Assembly (NCBI GenBank): GCA_009377735.1
Contig: WHTL01000050.1
Coordinates: 1-15,647, forward strand
DNA from: Acidimicrobiia bacterium
GTDB lineage: Bacteria > Actinomycetota > Acidimicrobiia > Spongiisociales > ZC4RG35
Direction: 5' to 3'
Length of the DNA stretch: 15,647 nt
In this document: piece by piece, positions 1-6,077 of the stretch
Layout: each line of letters opens with the position of its first letter
Numbering within the stretch: the stretch's first letter is position 1
Made by a program: the position numbers and the translations under genes
Notes under the pieces: model-generated
The model's input: only the letters and a program-made list of their open reading frames with translations
Database searches by the model: none
What the model was told of the DNA's origin: nothing

Positions 1-675
1 GACAAACCCAATCGTCTCCGGTGTGGTGCCACTCGACTCGATGGCGTCATAGACCAGCTCGGGATTGGTCACGTTCGGGTATCTACCCGTGGGCCATGCC
101 GGGAACTGGCATTCGTAATCGAATGCGTAGGTGAGACTCCCCGTGTGCTGGGGGAACACGTAGCCGTATCGTTCCGCCACGGTCATCGCCGCCGTGATCG
201 CCCCGGTTCCATAGGGGCCCATGGTCAGATCGACCTGTTCTTCGGTAATGAGACGTTCGTAGAGGGATGCAGACTGATCGGCTACGGATTCGTCATCGAG
301 AACTCGCCACTCCACGGGTCGCCCCAGGAGCCCACCGGAGGCATTGAGCTGCTCCACGAAGAGCCCACCGGCCGCCTGGTGGATGGCAGCCGTGGGGGCC
401 AAGGGCCCAGTGAGGGCGAGGGTGCTCCCCACGACAATCGGGTCACCACTTGGGGCTTCGGCTTCTGCCGTCGTCTCGGCCGTGGTGGCCTCGGAACCGG
501 CTGCGGTGGTATCTCCGCCAGCCGCGGTGGTGTCGGCCGCGGCAGCCGTGGTGTCGGCTCCGGCAGCGGTGGTGTCGGCACCATCGCCACCATCTCCACC
601 ACAGGCGGCAAGCAATATCGCCAACACTGCCACCAGAGTCACGGTCCTCATGAGCCGCATCGTCTTAGTCGTCAT
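1..675 (-). CDS. Solute-binding lipoprotein of a branched-chain amino acid/amide-type ABC importer (5' part, cut by window edge)
   Basis: Reading leftward from ATG at 675, 225 codons run without a stop to the window edge, so the C-terminal part is missing. A strong Shine-Dalgarno (GAGGAGGA, 688-681) precedes this start; the ATG at 680 meets a stop after two codons and is excluded. Residues 1-25 form a lipoprotein signal with lipobox LLAAC (Cys25). Residues 34-61 are four near-identical heptads beginning DTTAA, a flexible linker. From about residue 78 the protein reads as a type I periplasmic binding fold of the LivJ/UrtA/FmdD kind (DPIVVGSTLALTGPLAP, then GGLLGRPVEW). The role should be extracellular capture of an amino acid, amide or similar small molecule for an importer encoded off-window. 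The ligand cannot be predicted. It is distinct from the second binding protein at 11439. Two operators lie in its promoter. Confidence 0.9.
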   Translation of the reverse strand, partial: MTTKTMRLMRTVTLVAVLAILLAACGGDGGDGADTTAAGADTTAAAADTTAAGGDTTAAGSEATTAETTAEAEAPSGDPIVVGSTLALTGPLAPTAAIHQAAGGLFVEQLNASGGLLGRPVEWRVLDDESVADQSASLYERLITEEQVDLTMGPYGTGAITAAMTVAERYGYVFPQHTGSLTYAFDYECQFPAWPTGRYPNVTNPELVYDAIESSGTTPETIGFV

Positions 676-738
676 CCCATTCCTCCTCGTCGTGGTCTCC
701 GGGCACTCCCGCGCTCAATACCACTAACTTTGGTTCTG

Positions 739-748
739 CAAACGCTTG
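739..748. promoter_or_regulatory. LacI-type operator, CAAACGCTTG (site A1)
   Basis: This is a near-perfect palindrome centred on CG, 64 bp upstream of the 675 start and downstream of the predicted -10. Read on the minus strand, its surroundings (734-751) match 17 of 18 bases of the site in front of the SDR gene (4593-4610): CTTCAA(G/A)CGTTTGCAGAA. A repressor bound here would block transcript start or early elongation. The regulator is inferred; both LacI-family proteins in the window are candidates. Confidence 0.6.
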
Positions 749-762
749 AAGTTGCATGGAGA

Positions 763-791
763 ACCCTACAACAAACGTTTGGGTTAGTGAC
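763..791 (-). promoter_or_regulatory. Candidate promoter of the 675 lipoprotein gene
   Basis: On the minus strand a -10-like TAGGGT (complement of 763-768) sits 17 bp from a poor -35, GTCACT (complement of 786-791, three of six matches to TTGACA). Operator 772-781 falls inside the spacer, as it does at the promoter of the second binding protein (11333-11361). The assignment rests mainly on the -10 and this shared layout. Confidence 0.35.
772..781. promoter_or_regulatory. LacI-type operator, CAAACGTTTG (site A2)
   Basis: A perfect 10-bp palindrome with central CG, the typical core of LacI/PurR-family operators. Its centre is 33 bp, about three helical turns, from that of site A1, so the two sites lie on the same face of the helix and bracket the predicted -10 and start of transcription. 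Confidence 0.7.
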
Positions 792-1051
792 ATCTTTTTA
801 GCAGGACGGCAAGTGGTCTGTCGCTGGATTGATGCCGCGGTGTCGCCGAGGCATCGGCGTCGATGGCAAGGACGCAGGACGAAGGCGCACCCGCAGCGGT
901 GCGTCTAGGACGAGGACGCAGCAAGCGGCGTCTAGGCCCGGCGAGACTGCGCAGGTAATTCGGCGACAGGCCACTAGATCGGTGGATGGATGTTGCCCTG
1001 ATCCGTCGACTTCTGATCCGATCGCGTAACGATGTGGCATGCGGAAATCAC

Positions 1052-1080
1052 TTGCGGATACGATGCACGCTCCGTAGTGT
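1052..1080 (+). promoter_or_regulatory. Candidate promoter of the amidohydrolase operon
   Basis: TTGCGG (1052-1057), a 17-bp spacer and TAGTGT (1075-1080) resemble a housekeeping-sigma promoter. The predicted start near 1087 puts operator B (1092-1101) just downstream, where a bound repressor would block transcription. The resulting leader before the ATG at 1231 would be about 145 nt. Confidence 0.45.
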
Positions 1081-1091
1081 TCGCCCTGATT

Positions 1092-1101
1092 CAAACGTTT
1101 G
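1092..1101. promoter_or_regulatory. LacI-type operator, CAAACGTTTG (site B)
   Basis: A perfect palindrome identical to sites A2 and C, lying 11 bp after the predicted -10 of the amidohydrolase promoter. The flanks (TTCAAACGTTTGC) also match site C at 4596. Confidence 0.7.
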
Positions 1102-1230
1102 CGAGGATGGTCCAGAAACGGGGAGAAGGAGGCGGCGCTCCCGAAATCCGCTCCTCTGGGTAACCACCTCCAGTGTTTGGCCAATCCAGCTGCGTGCCGG
1201 GCCATTCTTCCGGCAGAAAGGGCGAACGCC

Positions 1231-2598
1231 ATGTCAGAACGAGTGCTACTCCAAGGTGGCCACGTAATCACCATGGACGACGACCTGGGGGATGTCGCCA
1301 AAGGGGATATCCTCATCGAGAACGGCAAGATCGCCGCGGTGGGCTCAGATCTTGAGGCAGGTGACGCCGAGGTAATCGATGTCTCGGGGGATATTGTCAT
1401 CCCCGGCTTCATCGACAGCCATCGCCACACGTGGGAAACGGCCATTCGGGGCTCGGCGCCCAATGCCACCCTCGACGATTACTTCGTAGAGATCCTCGAC
1501 TCCTTTGCCCCGCTCTACCGTCCCGAGGACGTGTATGCCTCCAATCTCGCAGGGTCGCTTGAATGTATCAATGCCGGGATAACCACCCTCCTCGACTGGT
1601 CGCACATCAACAACACCCCCGAGCATCCCGACGCCGGTATCCAGGGTCTCCAAGAAAGCGGAATCCGTAGCGTCTACGCCTATGGCAGCGCCAACACCTC
1701 ACTTGCCGACTACTGGTTCGAGAGCACCATCGCCATGCCCAATGACGATGTCACCCGGATCCGAGATACCTACTTCTCCTCCGACGACGGGCTGCTCACA
1801 ATGGCCCTCGCCACCCGGGGACCGGGGTTCTGCAAGCCGGAGGTGGTGGAACAGGAATGGAAGCTGGCACGTGATCTGGGGATCCCGATCACGGTGCATG
1901 TAGCAATGGGCCGCCTGGCAGGTCGGTTCGGCATGGTCCAACAGCTCTCGGACATGGGTCTCCTCGGTTCGGACACCACGTATGTGCACTCCTGCTACTT
2001 GAGTGAGGAGGAATGGAAGATGGTCCGCGACAGCGGCGGCACCGTCTCGGTAGCCGCCCAGGTGGAGTTGCAGATGGGTCATGGGCAACCCCCGACCAGC
2101 CCTTGCGTCTCACATGGCCTTCGTCCCAGCTTCTCCATCGATGTGGTCACGACAGTTCCCGGGGACATGTTCACCCAGATGCACGCCGCATTCGGGGCCG
2201 AACGAGTTCTGGTCAACGCGACATCGTGGCAAGCCGACGAGAACATCCCCGAGGACACGGTTACTGCGAGGGACATCCTGAAGATGGCCACCATCAACGG
2301 GGCGCACGTTGTAGGTCTCGAGGACACCACAGGCTCTCTCACACCTGGAAAGCAGGCCGACATCGTCGTCATCGACGGCAATGCCATCAACACCGCACCA
2401 GTCATCGACCCGGTGGCGAGTGTCGTGCTGGGCGCCGATGTATCCAACGTCGACACGGTTATCATCGGGGGCAAGTTCCACAAGCGCGACGGCAAGCTCA
2501 CGGCAGACGTCTCCGGGGCGGTCGATCTCGTAGCCCAATCAAAGGACCATCTCGTGTCCCAGATCGAGAACCCCAAGAGCGATTGGCTGAAGGTTTAG
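1231..2598 (+). CDS. Amidohydrolase family metal enzyme (deaminase/chlorohydrolase type)
   Basis: A 455-residue protein of the amidohydrolase superfamily, close in layout to AtzA/TrzN, cytosine deaminase and 8-oxoguanine deaminase enzymes. N-terminal small beta domain (VLLQGGHVITMDD), then metal ligands HxH at His64/His66 in GFIDSHRH, His223 (ITVHVAMG), His253 (YVHSCYLSEEE) and Asp304 (SFSIDVV); one of Glu259-261 fits the catalytic Glu. The C-terminal GSLTPGKQADIVV is typical of the family. One mononuclear metal site is expected, acting on a C-N or C-X bond of a ring or amide. The substrate is unknown. Start: an upstream in-frame ATG at 1099 lies inside operator B, and homology begins at MSERVLL, so 1231 is preferred, although its ribosome site (AAAGGGCG) is weak. 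First gene of a three-gene unit, with the Dabb gene 45 bp downstream. Confidence 0.9.
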   Translation: MSERVLLQGGHVITMDDDLGDVAKGDILIENGKIAAVGSDLEAGDAEVIDVSGDIVIPGFIDSHRHTWETAIRGSAPNATLDDYFVEILDSFAPLYRPEDVYASNLAGSLECINAGITTLLDWSHINNTPEHPDAGIQGLQESGIRSVYAYGSANTSLADYWFESTIAMPNDDVTRIRDTYFSSDDGLLTMALATRGPGFCKPEVVEQEWKLARDLGIPITVHVAMGRLAGRFGMVQQLSDMGLLGSDTTYVHSCYLSEEEWKMVRDSGGTVSVAAQVELQMGHGQPPTSPCVSHGLRPSFSIDVVTTVPGDMFTQMHAAFGAERVLVNATSWQADENIPEDTVTARDILKMATINGAHVVGLEDTTGSLTPGKQADIVVIDGNAINTAPVIDPVASVVLGADVSNVDTVIIGGKFHKRDGKLTADVSGAVDLVAQSKDHLVSQIENPKSDWLKV

Positions 2599-2643
2599 TC
2601 TGGGACAATTGGATCCCCGACCCGAGCGAGAGGCACCTTTCTC

Positions 2644-2955
2644 ATGATCGAGCACTATGTCCTGTTGGCCGCCAAGCCCGATCGGGCTGCCGAGGTTGAT
2701 GCCGCGCTGGAGACGTTCCTGAGCGAAATCGTCGTTCTCGACACCGTCCGGGAGATCACGGCGGGCACCAACTTCAACAAGGGTGGTCTGGAGCGAGGTT
2801 GGACTCACGGGATGTTGGTGCGTCTCGATACCGCTGATGATCTACCCGGCTACTGGGAGCACGAGGCTCATGTGAGGCTGGTCGAGATTCTCGATGATGC
2901 CTGCTCCGACCGTTTGGCTCTCGATTTCGAGACCGGAGACAAGAACGGTGGGTAG
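2644..2955 (+). CDS. Dabb (stress-responsive alpha/beta barrel) domain protein
   Basis: A 103-residue protein that fits one Dabb domain end to end: MIEHYVLLAAKPD opening strand, a helix with an acidic face (RAAEVDAALETFL), the strand VREITAGTNFNK, then GWTHGMLVRLDT and a C-terminal region around YWEHEAHVRLVEIL, where Dabb proteins usually have YxxHPxH. Such domains dimerise as ferredoxin-like barrels; characterised ones act on or bind small organic molecules, but many have no known reaction. It sits between the amidohydrolase and the cupin and overlaps the cupin gene, so it is probably a pathway enzyme or accessory (isomerase, cyclase or lyase) rather than a general stress protein. A purine-rich AGAGG lies upstream at modest spacing. 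Confidence 0.8.
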   Translation: MIEHYVLLAAKPDRAAEVDAALETFLSEIVVLDTVREITAGTNFNKGGLERGWTHGMLVRLDTADDLPGYWEHEAHVRLVEILDDACSDRLALDFETGDKNGG

Positions 2956-3847
2956 CGGACCCAAACGATTCGCCGTCCTCCATGCCGCTGATGCGGTCTT
3001 CGAAGAGCCAGCGAACTTCGGGGGTCACGACACTGGGTTCACTCGATGGGGTATGGTCGGTGAGGACACCCCCGGAGCCGTCCATACCGACTTTGGTATC
3101 TGCCGACTACAACCAGGCGGCTCGGTGGAAGCCCATGTGCATTCCTATGAGGAGACCTTCTACATCCTCCGGGGGGAACTGACAGCCGAGGTCCCTGGTG
3201 GATCGTTCACCCTGGCACCGGGGGACTACGGGTTGAACCCAACGGGCACACAGCATCGCTGGCGTAACAACGGGGATGAACCGGTGGAGTGGGCTCAGAT
3301 GCTCGCCCCCCAACCACGGGCCGCCCACGAAGGTGACACCTACTGGGTCAACGACTTCGGCTCACCGGAGCCGACCCCGATCGATGTCAGAGACCCTCGG
3401 ACTCGGCGTTATGGGCACATCGATCCCGAGAACATGGATGTCGACAAACAGACCCAGGATCGTCTCGCCCTGTCAGCCAGCATGCGGACGGCGTTGCTCG
3501 TCTACAGCGGCATCACCGTGAAGATGATGGCCGATACGGATCTGGGGACACAGCTGCAGACGATGTTCATGGTGCAATATGAGCCGGACGGTTTCGCCGG
3601 AGCCCATGACCACCCCTTCGAGGAGACCTATCTGATCCTCGATGGCGGGGTGGACGCGGTTTTCGATGGGGAGACATTCCGTCTCGAGACGGGAGACATC
3701 GCTTTTGCCGGGGTCGGCTGTGTCCATGAGTTCGCCAATCCCGGGACCGAGCGGGTCCGGTGGCTGGAGACACAGGCACCCGCACCTCCGCCACGGCACT
3801 CCTACCGATTCGCCCGCGATTGGAAGTACCTGAAGGACATCACCTAG
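2948..3847 (+). CDS. Two-domain cupin (bicupin) metalloprotein
   Basis: A 299-residue protein with two cupin barrels. The first carries His63, His65, Glu69 and His103 (HVHSYEETFYILRG ... GTQHRW); the second His220, His222, Glu226 and His260 (HDHPFEETYLILDG ... GCVHEF). Both sets match the HxH(x)3E...H metal-binding pattern, so both sites look intact. Among bicupins the layout recalls (S)-ureidoglycine aminohydrolase (YlbA), gentisate-type dioxygenases and oxalate decarboxylases, and I cannot choose between them. The GTG at 2948 is preferred over an in-frame ATG at 2894 deep inside the Dabb gene: GGAG lies 9 nt upstream and the first residues (GPKRFAVLHA) read as a natural N-terminus. It overlaps the Dabb stop by 8 nt, which suggests translational coupling. 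It ends 18 bp before the convergent SDR gene. Confidence 0.85.
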   Translation: MGSGPKRFAVLHAADAVFEEPANFGGHDTGFTRWGMVGEDTPGAVHTDFGICRLQPGGSVEAHVHSYEETFYILRGELTAEVPGGSFTLAPGDYGLNPTGTQHRWRNNGDEPVEWAQMLAPQPRAAHEGDTYWVNDFGSPEPTPIDVRDPRTRRYGHIDPENMDVDKQTQDRLALSASMRTALLVYSGITVKMMADTDLGTQLQTMFMVQYEPDGFAGAHDHPFEETYLILDGGVDAVFDGETFRLETGDIAFAGVGCVHEFANPGTERVRWLETQAPAPPPRHSYRFARDWKYLKDIT

Positions 3848-3860
3848 AGCAGCCGCTGCT
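3848..3860. terminator. Short hairpin between convergent cupin and SDR genes
   Basis: AGCAG-CCG-CTGCT directly follows the cupin stop and lies in the 18-bp gap before the SDR stop. It could act in both directions, but the stem is only 5 bp and has no T-run, so termination is a guess from position. Confidence 0.2.
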
Positions 3861-3865
3861 GGTTC

Positions 3866-4564
3866 TCAACCCAGGAGAGAGCCTCCGTCGACCACCAGGT
3901 TCACACCGTTAACCGCGCCGTTCTCCAACAAAAACGCGACGGCGTGAACTATCTCGGCGGTGGTGACCAATCGCCCCGTCGGGGTCCGATTGCGGATCGC
4001 CTCGAGAACCTCGGGCGGCTTCTCCTCCCAGTACGGGGTGTCACCCACCACTGCGGGGTGAATAGCATTGAAGCGGAGCGGTGCCAATTCCACCGTCATG
4101 GTGTTGATCATGGTGGAGATACCACCGTTGACCGTGCTCACCGTGGTAGATCCGACATAGGGACGCTCCTTGGCGAGCCCGCCAAAGAGAACAACGGAGC
4201 CATCTGGGGTGAATCGGTCGACCAGGGCGTGAACCACCTCGGTGTATCCCACCAACTTGAGGGTGGAGAGATAGATGGCACCCTCGATGTCGTAGTCCCT
4301 GACGGTGTTCTCATCCCTTTCGATAGCGGCGACAACAAGATGAAGCACCGACCCAACATCGGTTAGGCCATTTGCGATTTCGTGTGGTCTCGCAAGGTCT
4401 ACCGCCAACCCCCGAACCGACCCGCCGATATCGGCAGCCGCTGACTCGGCTCGTTCCCCGTCGCGGCTGGTGAGGACAACCTCATCGCCCTGCCCCGCAT
4501 AGTGAGCTGCGATCGCCTTCCCCAGACCCGATGAACCACCTATGACCACCACACTTCCACTCAT
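3866..4564 (-). CDS. Atypical short-chain dehydrogenase/reductase lacking YxxxK
   Basis: A 232-residue Rossmann protein of classical SDR length. GGSSGLG (residues 9-15) is the dinucleotide-binding turn, VDL (55-57) the adenine-contact region, and the C-terminal end (GRLVTTAEIVHAVAFLL, then VVDGG) is typical. The catalytic region is not. Where YxxxK should precede VELAPLRFNAIHP, the sequence is VSTVNGG, putting Val142 and Asn146 at the Tyr and Lys positions. The NAG motif is also absent (VVAAIE instead). The protein may bind NAD(P) without ordinary hydride chemistry, use other residues, or act on a specialised substrate. The start at 4564 has a strong AGGAGGAG site. Operator C lies 32 bp upstream and a candidate promoter behind it, so the gene appears to have its own regulated transcript although it lies downstream of and codirectional with lacI-1. 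Confidence 0.85.
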   Translation of the reverse strand: MSGSVVVIGGSSGLGKAIAAHYAGQGDEVVLTSRDGERAESAAADIGGSVRGLAVDLARPHEIANGLTDVGSVLHLVVAAIERDENTVRDYDIEGAIYLSTLKLVGYTEVVHALVDRFTPDGSVVLFGGLAKERPYVGSTTVSTVNGGISTMINTMTVELAPLRFNAIHPAVVGDTPYWEEKPPEVLEAIRNRTPTGRLVTTAEIVHAVAFLLENGAVNGVNLVVDGGSLLG

Positions 4565-4595
4565 GAGTCTCTCCTCCTCGACAAATTCGCTGCTT

Positions 4596-4605
4596 CAAAC
4601 GTTTG
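4596..4605. promoter_or_regulatory. LacI-type operator, CAAACGTTTG (site C)
   Basis: Perfect palindrome 31 bp upstream of the SDR start codon and downstream of its candidate -10. Extended flanks 4593-4610 match site A1 (734-751, opposite strand) in 17 of 18 positions, well beyond the palindromic core. Confidence 0.7.
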
Positions 4606-4956
4606 CAGAAGCTTAGTGAGGTCACCCTATGCCTTCGAGGGGAGAACTTCAATGGTGACGTCTTGGGACCAGGTGAGACTGTCCTCCCAATTGGACTGAG
4701 CCTTGGCCACGAACTCACCCCGACCAGTATCAGGGCCGAAGGCGCGTACCCAACGCTGAATAGCAATATCTCAGCCAATACCACCACGAAGCTTCAGGAG
4801 ACCTCGAATGCAACGACACCGGACACGATACGCAGTGTCGACGGCAGACAGTCAGCGATTGCGGAGGTGAGGTCGGACGGCCCCGACCCCGCGAGTTGAG
4901 ACGTAGAGGCAGCCGTTGGGGGTCTGGGGGACGGAGTCTCCCAGAAGTAATGGGTC
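4606..4956. other. 350-bp intergenic region between lacI-1 and the SDR gene
   Basis: Apart from the SDR promoter I see no gene here. A possible plus-strand frame at 4603-4899 begins inside operator C, has no ribosome site and resembles nothing. Just past the lacI-1 stop, 4924-4944 can fold on the minus strand as CTGGGAGAC-TCC-GTCCCCCAG with one mismatch; it has no T-run and is at best a weak terminator. Confidence 0.4.
4624..4652 (-). promoter_or_regulatory. Candidate promoter of the SDR gene
   Basis: On the minus strand TTGAAG (complement of 4647-4652), a 17-bp spacer and TAGGGT (complement of 4624-4629). The -10 hexamer equals that proposed for the 675 lipoprotein gene. Operator C begins 18 bp after the -10, so bound repressor would sit over the start of the transcript. 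Confidence 0.45.
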
Positions 4957-5967
4957 CTACCTGATCGCCCGAGTCGACTTCCGGACCACGAGATGGGTGT
5001 CGAGGCATACATCCTCGGGCTCGGCACCGCCGAGGACCTCGACGATCAGTTCTCCCGCCGCGGTCCCTATCTCCCTACTCGGGTATCTCACGGTGGTGAG
5101 CGGTGGTGCCACCAAATCCATGGCGGGCAGGTCGTTGTATCCCACAAGGGAAACGTCGTCGGGAACACTCAGCCCCGCGGCGTGGAGGGTGGAAAGAGCA
5201 CCGAGTGCCATCAGATCGTTGTGGGCGAAGACCGCTGTGGGCAGTCGGTCAGTGTCCTCGAGCAGCATTTCCATGAGGCGCCGCCCCTCGTCGAAGATGG
5301 GACGCTCCCCAATCCCGAAAACCGGTATCTCCTCCAAATCCAGACGCTGGCATGCCTCCGAAAAGGCTTCGGCACGCTGGCTGAAGTTGGCGACGTCAAG
5401 CGGACCTCGGAGCTGACCCACCCGCTTATGACCGAGATCGGCGAGATGCTCTGCCACCAACCGTGCACCAGCCCGGTCATCATGGATCACCTGGGGGAGC
5501 GAGGTTCCCTCCAGGGGCCGCGCCGCCACCACGACCGGAAGCAGTCTCCCAGCAGACTCGAGAATCTCTTTGTCGCCCGACCGGGCCGCGGCGGTGACCA
5601 CCGCATCCACCCGACGGCTGATGATGTGGTCCAGTATCCGGGTGAACCGCTCATGGTCATCCTGGGTTTCCCCGATGATCGGGACCATCCCCGCCGTCTC
5701 CAGGGCCGAGGTGAGTCGATGGATGATGGGCGTGACGAAGGTGTTACCGAGGTCGGCGACAATCACGCCAACTGTGGCAGTGCGACCACTTTGCAGGCCC
5801 CGCGCCACCAGGTCCGGCCGATAGCCCAGCCGTCTCGCCGCCTCCTCCACCTTGATGCGAGTGTCAGGACGGACCATCGACGCCTTGGCGGGATTGAGGG
5901 CACGCGACACAGTCGAGGGATGGACTCCCACCTCTCGTGCTATGTCGTCAAGTTTCGGTCCTGCCAT
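4957..5967 (-). CDS. LacI-family transcriptional repressor (lacI-1)
   Basis: A 336-residue LacI/GalR regulator of normal length. Residues 6-25 form the helix-turn-helix (LDDIAREVGVHPSTVSRALN), followed by a region longer than in E. coli LacI that is common in actinobacterial members. RRLGYRPDLVARGL (46-59) is the end of the DNA-binding unit with the hinge helix and its Leu. From about 64 the protein is a periplasmic-binding-like effector domain, with VSLVGYNDLPAMDLVAPPLTTVRYP near the end. It should dimerise and release DNA on binding a pathway metabolite. At LacI specificity positions 17, 18 and 22 it has Pro, Ser and Arg. The start at 5967 has a GAGGAA site. Divergent from the LhgO-like gene. 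I infer that it binds the CAAACG(T/C)TTG operators at 739, 772, 1092 and 4596; no such site lies in its own promoter. Confidence 0.92.
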   Translation of the reverse strand: MAGPKLDDIAREVGVHPSTVSRALNPAKASMVRPDTRIKVEEAARRLGYRPDLVARGLQSGRTATVGVIVADLGNTFVTPIIHRLTSALETAGMVPIIGETQDDHERFTRILDHIISRRVDAVVTAAARSGDKEILESAGRLLPVVVAARPLEGTSLPQVIHDDRAGARLVAEHLADLGHKRVGQLRGPLDVANFSQRAEAFSEACQRLDLEEIPVFGIGERPIFDEGRRLMEMLLEDTDRLPTAVFAHNDLMALGALSTLHAAGLSVPDDVSLVGYNDLPAMDLVAPPLTTVRYPSREIGTAAGELIVEVLGGAEPEDVCLDTHLVVRKSTRAIR

Positions 5968-6077
5968 TTCGCGTCTTCCTCAGTGCCGGGGTGCAGGGAG
6001 AGCCTACATCCGATCCTGCACGCAGGGGTTATATCAATGATTACGGTTGCAATAATGCCGACCATCCAGAGCCTCCG
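5968..6077. promoter_or_regulatory. Divergent promoter region, lacI-1 / LhgO-like gene
   Basis: This 110-bp gap contains an AT-rich island (about 6027-6057) in otherwise GC-rich DNA. On the minus strand TTATTG, 16 bp and TATAAC could be the lacI-1 promoter; a plus-strand AATAAT could serve the flavoprotein gene. There is no CAAACG-type operator. A poor dyad around GATTACGGTTGC, also centred on CG, is the only operator-like sequence. Confidence 0.35.

Larger units (their letters stand above)
676..1230. other. 555-bp divergent intergenic region
   Basis: This gap separates two divergent genes (lipoprotein at 675, amidohydrolase at 1231). It holds operators A1, A2 and B and both candidate promoters. 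Between them, about 825-980, lies a GC-rich block with two small perfect hairpins (CGCCGA/TCGGCG at 844-859; CGCACC/GGTGCG at 886-903) and repeated words such as GGACGCAG and GCGTCTAGG. It has no credible reading frame with a ribosome site. The long leader 1102-1230 of the amidohydrolase shows nothing I recognise as a riboswitch. Confidence 0.5.

Noticed and set aside
344..727. Ala/Val/Ser-rich plus-strand frame ending in a hydrophobic stretch
   Set aside because: It is the complement of the Thr/Ala linker and signal peptide of the minus-strand lipoprotein, which explains its composition.
798..1469. Minus-strand frame spanning the divergent region and the amidohydrolase start
   Set aside because: It overlaps the N-terminal metal-binding part of the amidohydrolase on the other strand and shows no domain.
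2894..2947. Upstream ATG start for the cupin gene
   Set aside because: It would overlap the Dabb gene by 62 bp, add residues unlike any cupin N-terminus and has no ribosome site; GTG 2948 has one.
2962..2971. Operator-like CAAACGATTC at the start of the cupin gene
   Set aside because: One mismatch from the core, but it lies within coding sequence inside an operon and encodes the Lys-Arg-Phe residues there; probably chance.
4603..4899. Possible small gene between lacI-1 and the SDR gene
   Set aside because: It starts inside operator C, lacks a ribosome site and has no domain or coding character I can see.
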